Assembly: GCA_964016985.1 (NCBI GenBank) | Contig: OZ024824.1 | Span: 46,173,168-46,237,167, forward strand | Direction: 5' to 3' | Length of the DNA stretch: 64,000 bases | From: Anodontia alba | Taxonomy: Eukaryota; Mollusca; Bivalvia; Lucinida; Lucinidae | In this document: piece by piece, positions 1 to 11,335 of the stretch | How positions within the stretch are numbered: the stretch's first letter is position 1 | Layout of the letters: the number at the start of each line of letters is the position of its first letter | Program-made: the position numbers and the translations under genes | Notes under the pieces: model-generated | Database searches by the model: none | Seen by the model: only the letters and a program-made list of their open reading frames with translations | Told to the model about the DNA's origin: nothing

Positions 1-1369
1 ATATTTGTATACCGAGCTTACTGCTTACATACACACTTATATTGTTTTATGAAAGCGGGTATCCAACCCATATCACCCGCAACTGCAGCCGATGGGGTGT
101 ATTTTCCAGTACCTAAATAATATCTTTGGGCCTTGTGCTGCACCGCTTCGATGCATGAAAATTTACGGGAACCCCATACAGCAGCCCCGTAGGCTATAAC
201 TGACCAAACAACTGAGTCAAATAATTTTGAAAAGACAGAGTATGGCATGCCACCTAAGAATTTGCTTTTAGCGATCAACAAACCCAGCGCCCTATTCGCT
301 GATTGTGCAACGACTTTAGCAGTAACATTCCAGTCTAGATGTTCATGAATTACAAGACCCAAATATACATATCTATCAACAATCTCCGGACTTGAAGAAC
401 TACAACTGAAAACATATTTAGTACAGGGTACAGCGCTTGACCTGAAATGAATTATCTTACTTTTTGTGTTATTAACTGTCATACAATTTTCCTCACACCA
501 ACCTGATAAAACATTTAACATCGACTGAAGATCAGCTTCATTTTCCGCTAATAAAACAACATCATCAGCATACAGTAAAATGCGTATTTGCTCGCCGTTA
601 TCTATTGAGACGCCTTTTCCTACAGCTTTTATCTTTTGTGCGAGATCATTTATAAAGCAATTAAACAGGAGCCGTGAGAGTGGGCACCCTTGACGCAAGC
701 CTACAGTAACGTCAAACCAATCCGTGGTCAGCCCACTGATCCGAACACAAGATGATACTGACTGATATAACGACTGAACTGATTTGAACATTTTGCCCCT
801 AATGCCTATCTGTGTAAGTCTTTTCCATAAAAGAGTTTGGTTTATAGAATCATACGCCTTTTTGAAATCGATGAAAGCTGCAAAGGTACTCAACTTAAGT
901 TTCTGTCTGGTTTCTATTAAGTTAGTTAAACTACTGACATGATCTATCGTACATCGAGTCTTTCTAAAACCATTCTGCTCATCAACTAAAACATCATTAC
1001 GGTTAATCCATTTACTTAATCTTTCGTTTAAAATAGAACAATACAATTTGTATGTGGCGGGCGCTAAAGTAATTCCTCTATATGAAAGCGGGTCTCTTGG
1101 GTCTGCCGTGTTCGACTTTGGTATAGGGTTTATAATACCCTTACCCCAGTTAGATGGAACACAGCCCGAATCAAAACAAACATTAAACAAAATATGTAAA
1201 CAGGAAACAGAAACTGTGTATCATTACGAAAGACATCATAAGGTAATCCATCTATTCCAGATGCTTTTTCACGTTTTGCATTGAAAATTGCCTTATGTAC
1301 ATCTGAAACGGAAATTTCATCATCAAATTCTGGCACACGTGTTGTTTTAATAGTATTGCCATTTTTCAA
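1..1369 (-). pseudogene. LINE ORF2 reverse transcriptase domain
   Basis: Encodes the RNA-dependent DNA polymerase that copies the LINE transcript at the nicked target. Motifs in order: KREKASGIDGLPY (about 1240-1280), LSYRGITL, DEQNGFRK, AAFIDFKKAYDS (near 849-880, first catalytic Asp), GLRQGCPLS (near 673-700), and the YADD box at 561-572 with both catalytic Asp residues. The part from 1130 to 1369 is in one frame and the part from 18 to 1190 is in another, so one indel lies near 1195-1210. A second indel at about 1369 separates it from the endonuclease. The remaining C-terminal portion contains SVIAYGAAVWG, typical of the thumb/downstream region. The end is cut by the window edge. Confidence 0.93.
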
Positions 1370-2868
1370 GCAAGCATTGTGTCATTCTGCTGACTAAATA
1401 AATCTGAAAAGCTATTTTTCCATTTATTTAAGACTACATTTTTATCTGTAATTATCTCACCATTTTCACCTACGATTTGCATGGGTATTTTCTTTCTTTT
1501 ATCAAATGCAACGCCGACCTTACCTATAGTTTTCCAGAAACTTTGTGGGTCTTCATTTGATTGTTTCACCAAATCTGTTTGTAACTCGTACCAATACCTA
1601 CGTTTTGCTTTTTGGACATTTTTATTAAAAAGTTTGCGTTTACTTATAAAAATTGCCCGAAGCTCACGTTTACCGCTAGACATTTTATGGTTCAACCAAT
1701 GCTTCTCTGCTAAACAGGTTTCATTCCATAAATAACTGAGATCATCATTCCACCAAGGCTTCGCTGACCGTCTCCGCTTATTTGACTCCCCACCATTCAT
1801 GAGAACCGTCTTATGTGGCAGTTTATCAAACATTTCACCTTTTATCAGTTTACAAATATTGGCATATGCATTATCGATATCCTGCTGTTCGCGAAGACTA
1901 CGTTCTAACTGTAAAACACAAGCATGGATTTCATTAACAAAAACACTATTGCAGCCAAAATTATCGGGAATTCTTTTAACATTGAACTTGATACTGCCTT
2001 CAGACTGCTTATCGTTTGGAACAGTATTGTAACTTGTATATTGTTCAGTATTTGTTTTCCATGTAATGCATGAATGGTCAGGAATCGATGATGGAATGAC
2101 GGCCTCTTTGTGTCCACTCAGATTTATAAGCTCTGACGCGGTATAGACATAAAAATCAGAAAACATATTCAAATCAGAATGGCTGACAAAACAGTAATCC
2201 ACAACAGATGACCCTTTCGTAGATACACTTGTAAAATCGTTCTTTATACTGTTTCTCCCATTCAAAATACAAAAGTTACTGTTTATTAAAAAGTCTAGCA
2301 GAATGTGTCCATACTTATTGACCTGGAAGTCCACAACCTCTCCATCAGATAAATTGTCAACCCCTTTTATATAATCATTTAAATCCGCACATCTACTATT
2401 AAAATCACCAAACAAACATACTGGACCCATATCTTGAAATTCATATATACCAGTTAATAAATTGTCATAAAACCCAAATACATCTGCCTGTCTAGATGAG
2501 TTTTCTGGAGGTAAATAGCATACACATAAATTTAAACATGTTCTATTGAATTTATGTTTTAGTCTTAGCCACAAAGTACCCTCATATGAGTTATCTACAA
2601 CTTTGCATTCGAATTCTCTTAAAAGAGCGTTTTTAATGAGAATACCAACGCCACCTGAGCCACATCTGGCGTTGACATGCAGATGTTTCCTGTTCTGTCC
2701 AAACCACTCATACCCAGCTACCTCAAGTGTCTCATCATTTTTTAGATGTGTTTCCACCACACCAACTATATCCAGATTTAAGGACGATAAACAGGACGCT
2801 CTAACCACATAATTATCACTAAAATTGTCTGAATTCCAACCCCTCACATTCCAACAGCCTGCTCTTAT
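1366..2868 (-). pseudogene. LINE ORF2 endonuclease (EEP) domain
   Basis: Open frame of about 500 codons encoding the target-site-nicking endonuclease of the LINE. Seen: start CWNVRGWN just inside the frame, the VVETHL segment (catalytic Glu), the GDFNSR segment near 2391-2410, SSVVDYCFV, and the terminal PDHSC motif at about 2067-2084. These are the ordered motifs of apurinic-like endonucleases. The frame opens right after a TAG at 2869-2871. There is no ATG at the domain start (the first usable codon is GTG at 2845-2847), so translation may begin by coupling to the upstream frame ending at 2865. The C-terminal 230 residues are a basic linker. The frame ends in a stop at 1366-1368, where the next part continues one frame away. 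Confidence 0.92.
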
Positions 2869-3107
2869 CTAATTTCTCTACTATCTACATATCGACCACC
2901 CTCACGCTCACTATAATGGTCAGAATGTCTATCCGAATGCCAATCTGACTGGTGACCATCCAGCCGGTCAGGCAGACGAGCATCCGGACGCTGTGAATGA
3001 CGTACTTGATTCGAGGAGCTCCCATTATTGCCATTTCTAGTGCACCTGCTATCAGGCGGTCGATGTCTCTGCCCACTGGATATCATAACCCTCTGTTGTA
3101 TGTTCAT
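2865..3107 (-). other. Basic low-complexity tail upstream of the LINE endonuclease
   Basis: Eighty-codon open frame rich in Arg, Asp, His and Ser, with repeated DRxD/HSDRHSD-like runs. Its TAA stop (2865-2867) overlaps the first codon of the endonuclease frame by four bases. It could be the 3' end of ORF1 or an N-terminal extension of ORF2. No CCHC knuckle or RRM is visible in what remains. It has no meaning outside the LINE. Confidence 0.5.
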
Positions 3108-3185
3108 ATCTGCTACTTTCTTGATCTCCTTTTACAATACGTTCTCCCTTCAAAATAATGTTTCTATCTCCTCTCCGTATTTCTC

Positions 3186-3246
3186 CATAAAACATGTTAT
3201 GGGTATTCATTAGAACTGCCTAGGAGAGACAATTCTAATGAATATC
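3186..3246. repeat. Core of the 'GGGTACTCATTAGAAC' palindromic MITE
   Basis: Inverted repeat GGGTATTCATTAGAACTGCC / AATTCTAATGAATATC around a CCTAGGAG centre. It is the same core found near 22.6, 32.7, 34.4, 35.0, 36.0, 40.1, 41.6, 42.1, 45.6, 58.2, 59.4 and 63.8 kb. Only the centre is kept here. It marks the right border of the LINE fragment. Confidence 0.75.
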
Positions 3247-3249
3247 AAC

Positions 3250-4066
3250 TAGCTATATTTTATTGAATAAACAGAAAAAAAAATCATCAAATTATCACCA
3301 AATTACCCACCTTATCTGTTTCTCTGTCTTCTTCATAAACTTTGCTGGTATCAAATCTAATTTCCCCTTATCAGGCCCCTACCTGTAAGGGTGGCCAAAG
3401 TCACCAAGATTTCTTATCTTAATCTCCTTATGGTCATGGGCTTGTTATGCAATCCAAAATGTGTCAGAATACCTTAAATCTGCTGGCCAGTAAGTCCATA
3501 GCTAAAAAGCATAGCATTCCACAGAAAAATCAAAGCAAACCAATCAAGTATTCCTATTAGATTTTAAAGAATTTTGTTCAGTTTTAAACTTTCACTTTTA
3601 AACTCTCACTTTCTTTGTATAAATTAAAAAAAAAAAAAAATAAATAAATAACCTTGATGCTATGTGAGTTACTGGAAGAACCAAAGATTGAAAGAAATGA
3701 ACAAAATCTTAAAAGGTTTGGGACATTTAGACAACAAAAAACATATTTTTATGAACATACAAGTGAATAGCAACTATACCAAAATAAATACAGTCAATTA
3801 AATACAGTTAATTTAGGGTACAAAAATAAAAACTGCTTTATTAAGACAAAATCACTTCCTTTCAGCTAAATATAACAAATAAGCAAATAAACAAGTAAAT
3901 AATTAGTAAAATCACTGGAAGAAACAAAAATGGAAAGAAATAAAAATCAGATAAGATTTGTGACATGTAAACACTTACGCAAAATTATGCTTTTACGAAC
4001 ATACAAGAGAAGTTACTGACCATAATACACAAAATAAATAAATTAATAAATAAGTTGATGTACTCG

Positions 4067-4103
<37 letters not shown>

Positions 4104-5084
4104 CAACAAAAAAACATAGTGTTAGTTGAATAGTTTTTAAGAATTAAGTGTTCATGATGTACATGTAAAAGTAAATTAAATCAGAATAAATAAATTAATT
4201 GGTAGAAACAAAGACTGAAAGAATGAAAATATATGAAACTTTTGTGACATATAAATATTATAAACAACAACACAATTATTGATAAACATACAACAAGCCT
4301 GGATGTATGAATTATACATCCCTTTCAACTCTTCATTATAGTGTGAAAATACAGGGTTTTGCAAAATATAATAATCCTTTCAAGAAATATCAAATTATCT
4401 CAGTTAAAACTGTTTTGCCAAATATAGAAATATATAAAATAAATAAATAAAAACAATATCTGTAGATATATATTATTTAGTTGTTAAAAAGTGATCTAAT
4501 ATGGTCTTTGCCCTCCATCAGTTAGACAAAAAAAAAAAAAAAAAATAAGCCTAAATTTTAAGAAATTGTTTGTTCAGTTTTGCAACTTTCACTGTAAATT
4601 TAACTATTAAAGAACAAAACAAAACAGAACTTGACATTGATCGCGATTTACTGGAAGGAAAAAAGATTGAAAGAAATAGAAAAAGGTTTAAAGATTTTTT
4701 ATTTATTATAAACAACACAAGTATAATTTTGTATGATACAGAAAACAATATCACTAAGTGCTATTTATGATTTATGAAAAAAAAAAAAAACATATATCAA
4801 AGGAAACTTACTTAAAAACTGCGAGGCCAATTTATAAAAAGAAAAATAAATAAAAAAAAAATAAAAAAAAGTATTTCGATTTTATCCTTCATCTTTGATA
4901 CAAATTCATTGTCATCTTAAACTATCAAATAGATGCATGTACAAAGTAACTTTAACAATAAAAAGGAATAAATGAATGAAAAATAATATCACAAATTAAA
5001 GATCACTTCTAAAACATGTCTTTTGCATTAAGGACAGTGTTACCAACGCAATTTTGGGTGGGTCCGGGTGGGTAAATGTCAAAA
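3250..5084. other. AT-rich gene-free stretch
   Basis: Mostly A/T with short runs of poly(A), AAATAAAT-type motifs and a (CA)n microsatellite at about 4073-4100. A loose phrase (lack of G, 'actggaagaaacaaaNattgaaagaaat') recurs near 3670, 3912, 4198 and 4651, suggesting a decayed tandem of about 240-450 bases. No convincing gene. Confidence 0.6.
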
Positions 5085-5195
5085 CCTGTTTTTTGGTGGA
5101 AAATAAGACAAAATGTCATCAATTTGTCATCTGCTGAATTAGCCCCGAGAGTAGCAAAGATTCAATTGGACCCCGAATTGGACCAAGTACATGTA

Positions 5196-6518
5196 CAAAG
5201 GTCCTGTAAAAAGTTTTGTCACTGGGTTTAGATTACTTCAGTGCTATATTTTATCAAACATACTTTTATTACAAACCTACAAAGTATTCCCCCTTTACTG
5301 AAACACATTTTTGTAACCTTTTTACCCAGTCGTGAAAAGCAGATAAATAGTCTTCTTTTGGTATCTGTTGGAGACACTGATAAATAGTGCTACCAAGAGA
5401 ACTTCTAGACATATACTTATTTCCAGAAAGCATTTTCTTAAGCCTTGGAAATTAAACGAAGTCACAGGGACTCAGGTCAGGTGAATAAGGTGGATGGTTT
5501 AAAACTTTCATTTTTTCAGAAGCCAAAAAAGACTTCACAACGTCACACTTATTAGAGGAGGCGTTGTCATGTCAAAGGTGGACTCCTGACCATCCTTTGC
5601 TTGGTCGTTTCTTATTGTAAAACTCTTTCACTTTCTTCAGTACAGAAATCATGTAGAATCGACCAGTGACTGTATAACCAGATAGACAAGGCACTTGAAT
5701 GACTGGCCCACTTGAATTAAAGAAAACTGCGTACAACATCTTTTTCGAACTTAATTATGGTTCTCTTGGCAATACATGGGCGTTTTTGATCTTTTCGCTT
5801 CCATTGCTTTTTATCAGCCCTTTTTTGTGGCTCAAACATGTGCACCCAGGTTTCATCACCTGTTAGCAAGTTAGAAATGACCCAACAATTTCTTCAAAAG
5901 TTCCCGGTCATATTTAAGGTGTTGTGTCTTATGCTCCTCAGTGAGCAAATGAGGTATCCACCTAGCGCAAACCTCTCTCAGGTCCAAACGCTTTTTTCAA
6001 AACTGTCTTCTGATATGCCAGTACAACTAGCTATATCTTTGACAGACAATCGCAGCATCTTGTTCGACCACAATCTTTACTGAAGCGATGTTAGCCTCGG
6101 TAACAGAGGTTTTAGGCCTTCCAGGATGGGTATCATCTCCAACAGAAAATTTCCAAGCCTTAAAAGCTTTAACCCACCTAAAACCTGTGCGCATTGAAAA
6201 GGTCTGAGGTCCATATATACCATTAATTCATTAAATATCTGCTTTGAATCTATATTAAGCCTAATGCGGCATTTAATATAGCTACGAATTTCAGTCTTCT
6301 GGTCCATGTACCAATGTAACAAGTAAATTGGTCAATGTTTATGACTGCATCTATTTCAATTTGAAATAACTCGGTCAGTTTGGAAAGCAATTTGCACGAA
6401 ATAAACAGGTATCATTAGCTATTCAACACACCATTCAAGTGCAGTGAAGCATTTTAAAATATACCTGGGATATAACAAAGGAAGCCTGTTAGTGACAGAA
6501 CTTTTTGCATAACCCTCG
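5196..6518 (-). mobile_element. Mariner-like element (dead)
   Basis: DNA transposon of 1323 bases with TA on both sides (5194-5195 and 6519-6520). Terminal inverted repeats of 28 bases at 5196-5223 and 6491-6518 match at 22 positions and share AAAAAGTT.TGTCACT. The transposase gene inside is on the minus strand. The matching intact arm at 7225-7330 shows the empty target, which confirms the insertion. Confidence 0.88.
5270..6322 (-). pseudogene. Mariner transposase pseudogene (DD34D)
   Basis: Cut-and-paste transposase of the IS630-Tc1-mariner superfamily. The N-terminal DNA-binding part starts at 6322 and is followed, after a frame change, by the linker HPGRPKTSVTEANIASVK. The catalytic segments are GDETWVHMFEP (Asp at about 5856), HDNASSNKCDVVKSFL (Asp at about 5567) and PPYSPDLSPCDF (Asp at about 5462). 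Thirty-four residues lie between the second and third Asp, the mariner DD34D spacing. The copy is dead: there is an in-frame TGA immediately before the second catalytic motif (5572-5574), further stops, and at least two frameshifts. Confidence 0.88.
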
Positions 6519-6659
6519 TATTAAGTTTACATTAATCTGAACTTTGTTTGGCTTTCAATAACAAATTGCCTTTACCAAGAAAATATTTTCATATTATTAT
6601 TATTTGCTGACTGACCACATAACATAGTGCATCTTATTTGAAAAGTAACTGTCCCAACA

Positions 6660-7222
6660 AGTAAAAATGAACCTATTCATATCTAATGAATCTGATCTGT
6701 CTGTGCATTAGCTGGATACTGTGTGATTATATGAAATTTCAAAACCCTAGCATCCACAGTTCAAAACTTATGCTATGCATCAAAAAGAGTGCAATTGTAA
6801 AAATGCACAAAGTTATAAAGGGCCATAACTCATGAAGTAATTTTTATAATTTATTCAAAAGTTAATCAGATCATTTACTCATCAATACCAATCTATTCAC
6901 CAGGTTTCAAGGCTCTAGCTTCAATAGCTTTGGAGATATTTTGCTGACAAGATTTCATCTATATTTTTTCAAAGGGCCATAACTCAGTAAAGGGGCATAA
7001 TCCTGATGGGAAAAAAAAAATATGGGTCAGCTATTTTTTCATGAAGAATCCATACATGAAATTTCAAAACCCTAGCATGCATGGCTCAGAAGTTATGCCA
7101 TGCATCAAAAAGTGTAATGGATGTATGCACAGATGGACGGACAGATGCACGCACACGCGCACACACAAACGTCCCAGATGCAATTTGCCCCTCCAACTTC
7201 TTCGAAGTTGGGGGCATGAAAA
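6660..7222 (+). repeat. Dispersed repeat ending in CAACTTCTTCGAAGTTG hairpin, copy 1
   Basis: Two related units about 315 bases apart (GAAATTTCAAAACCCTAGCAT at 6734 and 7059). They are separated by 'gggccataactc' phrases and followed by a GGACGGACAGA/ACGCACACGC tract and a terminal hairpin at about 7193-7214. The same structure occurs at 18838-19371. This is a common kind of bivalve non-autonomous repeat. No protein is encoded. Confidence 0.75.
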
Positions 7223-7369
7223 ATAATGATACTATAAAAATATTTTCTTTGTAAACTAAAGGCAATTTGTTACTGAAAGTCTAACACCGTTCAGATTATT
7301 GTAAACTTAATGCATGTATGCATATACTTGGTCCAATTCCGGGTCCTATTGAACCTTTACTACTCTCTG

Positions 7370-7600
7370 GGCTAGTTCAGCAGATGACAAATTGCTGACA
7401 TTTTTTCTTATTGTTTTTTTCCATACAACAGGTTTGACATTTCATGCAAATTGTCTCTGCTGAAGACAACTTGCATGGAATGTCAAATCATGTGGAAATA
7501 ATTTGTTTGAAATTTATGTCAAAACCTGTTTTCAGGGAAAAACGTAAAAAAAAAACAAAAAAAAAAAAAAAAAACTTCAAAATGTTGTCTGTTGAAAATT
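7370..7600. repeat. GACATTTCATGCAAATTGTC-type palindromic MITE remnant
   Basis: Contains TTTGACATTTCATGCAAATT and the inverse ACTTGCATGGAATGTCAAAT, flanked by CAGCAGATGACAAATTG and AAAACCTGTTTTC. It blends into the right arm of the larger palindrome. Ends with a poly(A) run near 7556-7574. Confidence 0.6.
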
Positions 7601-8823
7601 TTATACAGTGTACTAAGACTTAAAACATTTACTTAATTGTCAAAACAAGTTAATTATAGTGTGAAAATATTAAACCTTCACAAAATATAATAATGCTTTC
7701 AAAAATATCTCAATTAAAACTGTTTTATGAAAAGAAAAAAAAAGAAAAAATGAATAAATAAATAAATAAAATGAATACACGTACTTTAGTTGTAAAAACA
7801 GTGTTTAATATGGTCTTGGACCCAATATACTTTACGTATTAAGTCCTCTAACAGGTATTTACAAGAAAACTGATGCAAAGCATCAGTATGCTGGGAAACT
7901 AATCTGTCATGCATTACTTAGCTCCCTATAGATCATAGTATAGTGAAAAAATGTTATAATTTATGAACGGTTGTAATTATATAAATCATCGCAACACTCA
8001 ATGATAAAAACATTATAGACGTTATCAGAGCTATGTAAAAAAAAAATCAACTGTGATCGTCTGTTTTCTAGCCCGCATACTTAATTACATGTCGCCATCC
8101 ATAGCCTAGGCTGAATATACTATATCTGAAATCATCTATGTAGCAGTGTTTCGTTCTTTTCTCCACTCATAATGTTTGCTTTCAGCCCAAATCTTTCCAT
8201 GCTTGAATATCAAATTAAACTGTATTATTAAACCAGCTTATAATCTGTTTGATTTGAGAATGCATATTTCCAATCGTAAACAAAGAAAAATAGCTTTTGT
8301 TTCTTCTTCGTAGTAAGACGGAAAAAGACAAAATGAAAAATTCAAACGTGTACAAATATTGACAGCAACAAGGTCATTTCAGGTCGAATGGTCAAATTGG
8401 GGCTCCTATGGGAAAATTGCTTATTTCTCTTTTAAATGAGCAAACCCCACATTACTACATTCATTCTACACAGTACTCCCATTTTTTAAATGACAGATTC
8501 ATCTGTCATTCCTTGCTGGCATACGCATTTTCAAGTTGCATCCGGCTTTCACTACCACTGAAATATGTGTCCGCTCAAAATGTAGTCCGATTTATATGAA
8601 TATAAAGCTATAAATATCTTTATAGCGCCGTGCAATTTTTAAAGCAGGCGACATTCAGATTCTCCCCTGTTTTGCAGAGAAAACCAGACTAAGAATTTCA
8701 TATGACTTTTTTGCCAACGGATGAATTGCATAAATTTCTCTGATTAAATAAGAGAAAAAAATGAAATTGATATCTGCTACAGTCGTAGTAATTAAGCTAT
8801 GCAGTTTAAGGGTTATTGTTTGT
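7600..8823. other. No feature seen
   Basis: Unremarkable AT-rich sequence. Longest open frame 63 codons (8408-8599), with no recognisable content and no splice context I trust. Confidence 0.5.
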
Positions 8824-9116
8824 GTTGAGGTTTTACGGCCCAGTCAACCCAATGTGGTCATGTCAAGCGCGGTCAGTTTACCAAACCACACATTTACTGG
8901 GCAGGCGTAGTCCTCTTAGTGGTTAACCAGTATTGTGCACATTCTTTCGCCAGAAACTGACAATTGCCCTTCTTGAATCAGGGGAAGGGATAGAATGACC
9001 GTAGAAAATATTTCGTGATCAATCTCCACGAAAGAATGTTGCTGACCTCAGCGGGGGTTGAACCCGTGACCTCCTGGTCTCCAGTCGGACGGCGCATTCA
9101 ACTGGTTAACATAATC
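8824..9116 (-). mobile_element. tRNA-derived SINE, near full length
   Basis: Read on the minus strand, a tRNA-like head begins near 9116. A B box, GGTTCAACCC, lies at about 9055-9065. A body follows, and a conserved tail reads TGACTGGGCCGTAAAACC (8835-8860). The same tail recurs at 21501-21616 and in pieces at 36660 and 55390. The family resembles mollusc SINEs with a conserved 3' domain. No LINE partner can be named from this window. Confidence 0.8.
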
Positions 9117-9435
9117 AACATACTTGTGTATCAATACGCCTGTGCTGGACTAAAGACATGGCGCTAGAAATTAGACCATAATCTACTGTTACCAGCAATA
9201 TAAACACTGTCTAATCAGCTCTTACTGTCCAAATATAGATTCTGAAGATTTTTTTTATGCTTGATAATAAAAGAAAAAAAAAAAAGCTGTGCTCATAATC
9301 ATGCTGCAAAGTGTTTTCTTCGATATTAGCTCAGTGCGTTAGATAGGTTGTAAGGTTGATCTGCGCAATTTTTTGTTAGCTATTAATAGAACAGGTGCCG
9401 CTTCATGACCCGCTATCAAAAATTAACCAGATATT

Positions 9436-9640
9436 TTTACCTTAAAACATAATTTGACATTTCTTGCAAATTGTCTCAAAAGAGGAATCAATTTGCATGA
9501 AATGTCAAATCCGTCTCCTTGGGGAAAAAAAATCAAAATATGGCAACATGAAACTTTTATACAGAGCACTTGCCCATTTGTCTGAGGTGTGTAAAAAAAT
9601 CAATACTGTCGGATTAAAGGGACAGGGCTTTAAGTCAAAC
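9436..9640. repeat. Palindromic MITE remnant
   Basis: Hairpin of ATTTGACATTTCTTGCAAATT and AATTTGCATGAAATGTCAAAT at about 9452-9512 (loop about 18 bases). Same superfamily as the many copies at 42-60 kb. The ends are lost. Confidence 0.65.
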
Positions 9641-10480
9641 ATTACAATGTTGTTGATTTGCTTTACATTAAATATTTTCGCTGCAGCATTTTAATACATA
9701 GGATGCTTGGATTTAAAGTGTAACTATTTGTCAGAAAAAACGGAAAGTGTTGAAAATCTATATTGCTATCTGCAGCGCAATGTTAACTACTCAAGATATT
9801 CGGTTATTTCCTTTTATTGAATGTTCGATTGTGAAAGTGAAAGTAGACAACAAGTTGGCTTCTTTAAAAAGAACCCAAATGAATCTAGGTCCGCATCTTG
9901 TTTTGAATTTGCAGATTTGCACAGCAAATTTAATGACTTCATTTGCAACCAATTTTTAAGTACAGGTATTAAGTTATTGAAGAAAATTTACCACAATTTC
10001 AGCTCTATATTGCATGTGAGAACTGGCTTTTTGCAACATTTTGAGATAAATTTTTTCTTTTGAAACTTCAAAACATCAAATGGAACTTCATAGCACTATA
10101 TAGCACTATATAACAAAATTGGATGGTTTTCAAAAATCTGTGCTTTAATAAAGCAAAGTCCGGGCAGACGTCGTCTGGCAGATTTATCTTTGGTTAATTT
10201 TTCTGATAAACCCATCCATAATGCCGTTAGGTGTTCTTCCTGTATAGGTTTTATACAAATTAAGTTGGTTTTTTTTGATGAATTTCTGATAGAATCTGTC
10301 ATTTCAGTGCCTTTGGCGCTTTGATTTATTTCACTATGTTACCAACAGCACAGTTCTTTGCTGCAAAATAAAAAAAAAATGTGGGGGTGAATAGTTATAT
10401 ATAGCCCCACTAAGAACCCCATAAAACTGGAAGAAAACCGAGGTTCTTCAAATGCATACACATTTTACAAAAACAACCTT
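9641..10480. other. No feature seen
   Basis: Short open frames only. A duplicated phrase TAGCACTATATAGCACTATA lies at about 10091-10110. Nothing else supports a gene. Confidence 0.5.
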
Positions 10481-10499
10481 AAACAGATACGCCGGCCTG

Positions 10500-10625
10500 G
10501 AGCCCGGAGTAAATGACTTGGTCCAACTGGAATTGGTCCAAGGAATACACCCCATTTGGTCCAACAGATAATCACTTGGACTAGTCCAAGGTCCAATGGT
10601 CCAAGTGTTTGGTCCAAGGAATACT
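10500..10625. repeat. GGTCCAA short-motif cluster
   Basis: About seven copies of TTGGTCCAA / TTGGACC in both orientations in 120 bases (for example GGTCCAAGGAATAC twice). It is a local low-order repeat of unknown origin. The same phrase TTGGACCAAGTA is in the palindrome arm at 5180. Confidence 0.55.
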
Positions 10626-10629
10626 CTGA

Positions 10630-11020
10630 CCCCTAAATTGAACTCAACCTGTATTTTATAACTATATACCGGTGTATAAAATATGAAACCAATACACTAA
10701 TCTTTTCAAAAGATATCAAACTGTACCATTTTTCAAAGTTGAAAAAGGACCATAACTCCCATAATTGATGGATTTTACCCTAAACTGAACTTGACCTACA
10801 TTTTATGATTATATACCTTTGTATAAAATTTGAATCTAATACACTTATCTTTTCAGAAAATATTGAAACAGGACAGATGGGACAGGACAGACCTGACATA
10901 TATACGTACAGACAGCGGTGATACTATATGCCACCAAAAATATTGAAACAGGACAGACGGGACAGGACAGACAGACCTGACATATATACATACAGACAGC
11001 GGTGATACTATATGCCCCCC
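10630..11020. repeat. Two nested tandem duplications
   Basis: A phrase 'tgaactNaacctNNattttatNaNtatata' appears at about 10632 and 10780 (period about 148). Immediately after it, a unit of about 82 bases starting AATATTGAAACAGGACAGA at 10858 is repeated at 10940. It includes ACAGACAGCGGTGATACTAT in both copies, and the two are almost identical. Non-coding. Confidence 0.75.
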
Positions 11021-11264
11021 TCCCTCCACCTCCCCCCACCCAATCGAATATGGTGGGACATAATAAAACATTCCCCCAACCCAATGTACCCTTACCTGCT
11101 ACAAGGATAGCAGGCCTTGCCTAACTGTAAGCCAGTATTAGTTGGATGCTTAGGTAACATAAGATACATGACACCTTCCCCACACCCGCTTAAATGGCCT
11201 AAGTTATCTGGAGCACAAAGGAAATTGTTTTATCTCTCTTAATTTGAGCCCTAAGATTCTTTAT

Positions 11265-11335
11265 TGTGTTATGGCTTACCACTCCTACCTTCCATAATCT
11301 GCCTTAGCAGATCACCAATACCTTGTGGATATATA
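11265..11335 (+). repeat. Left half of tRNA-like repeat unit 1 (split by Tc1-like element)
   Basis: Contains CATAATCTGCCTTAGCAGAT and ends in GGATATATA. Unit 2 reads CGATAATCTGCCTTGGCAGAT...GTAGATATATATTC at the corresponding place (13195-13245). The remainder of unit 1 resumes at 12927. Confidence 0.75.

Larger units (their letters stand above)
1..3107 (-). mobile_element. Non-LTR (LINE) retrotransposon, 3' end outside window
   Basis: Minus-strand element whose 5' side is on the right. In reading order it has a short basic tail (2865-3107), an endonuclease-exonuclease-phosphatase domain (1366-2868) and a reverse transcriptase (1-1369). It continues past base 1, so the 3' UTR and tail are not visible. 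To the right the homology stops before a palindromic MITE at 3186, so the 5' end is probably truncated. Two single-base frame changes, near 1369 and near 1195-1210, mean this copy cannot make the full polyprotein. Domain order is that of apurinic-endonuclease LINEs (CR1/L2/Jockey/I-like group). I cannot place the clade without a tree. Confidence 0.93.
5085..7445. repeat. Long palindromic repeat, both arms kept, twice interrupted
   Basis: Left arm = 5085-5195 plus 6519-6600. Right arm = about 7225-7440. Read in inverse, the right arm matches the left at roughly nine bases in ten over about 190 bases, for example GGACCAAGTA / TACTTGGTCC and TTAAGTTTACA / TGTAAACTTAA. The left arm is split by a mariner at 5196-6518. 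The arms are separated by a different dispersed repeat (6660-7222). The outer ends carry the CATCTGCTGAATTAGCCC and AAAACCTGTTTT motifs of the GACATTTCATGCAAATTGTC MITE superfamily. Confidence 0.8.

Noticed and set aside
10858..11020. CRISPR array (repeated ACAGACAGCGGTGATACTAT)
   Set aside because: Only two copies of an ~82-base tandem unit in a eukaryotic context; no spacers.
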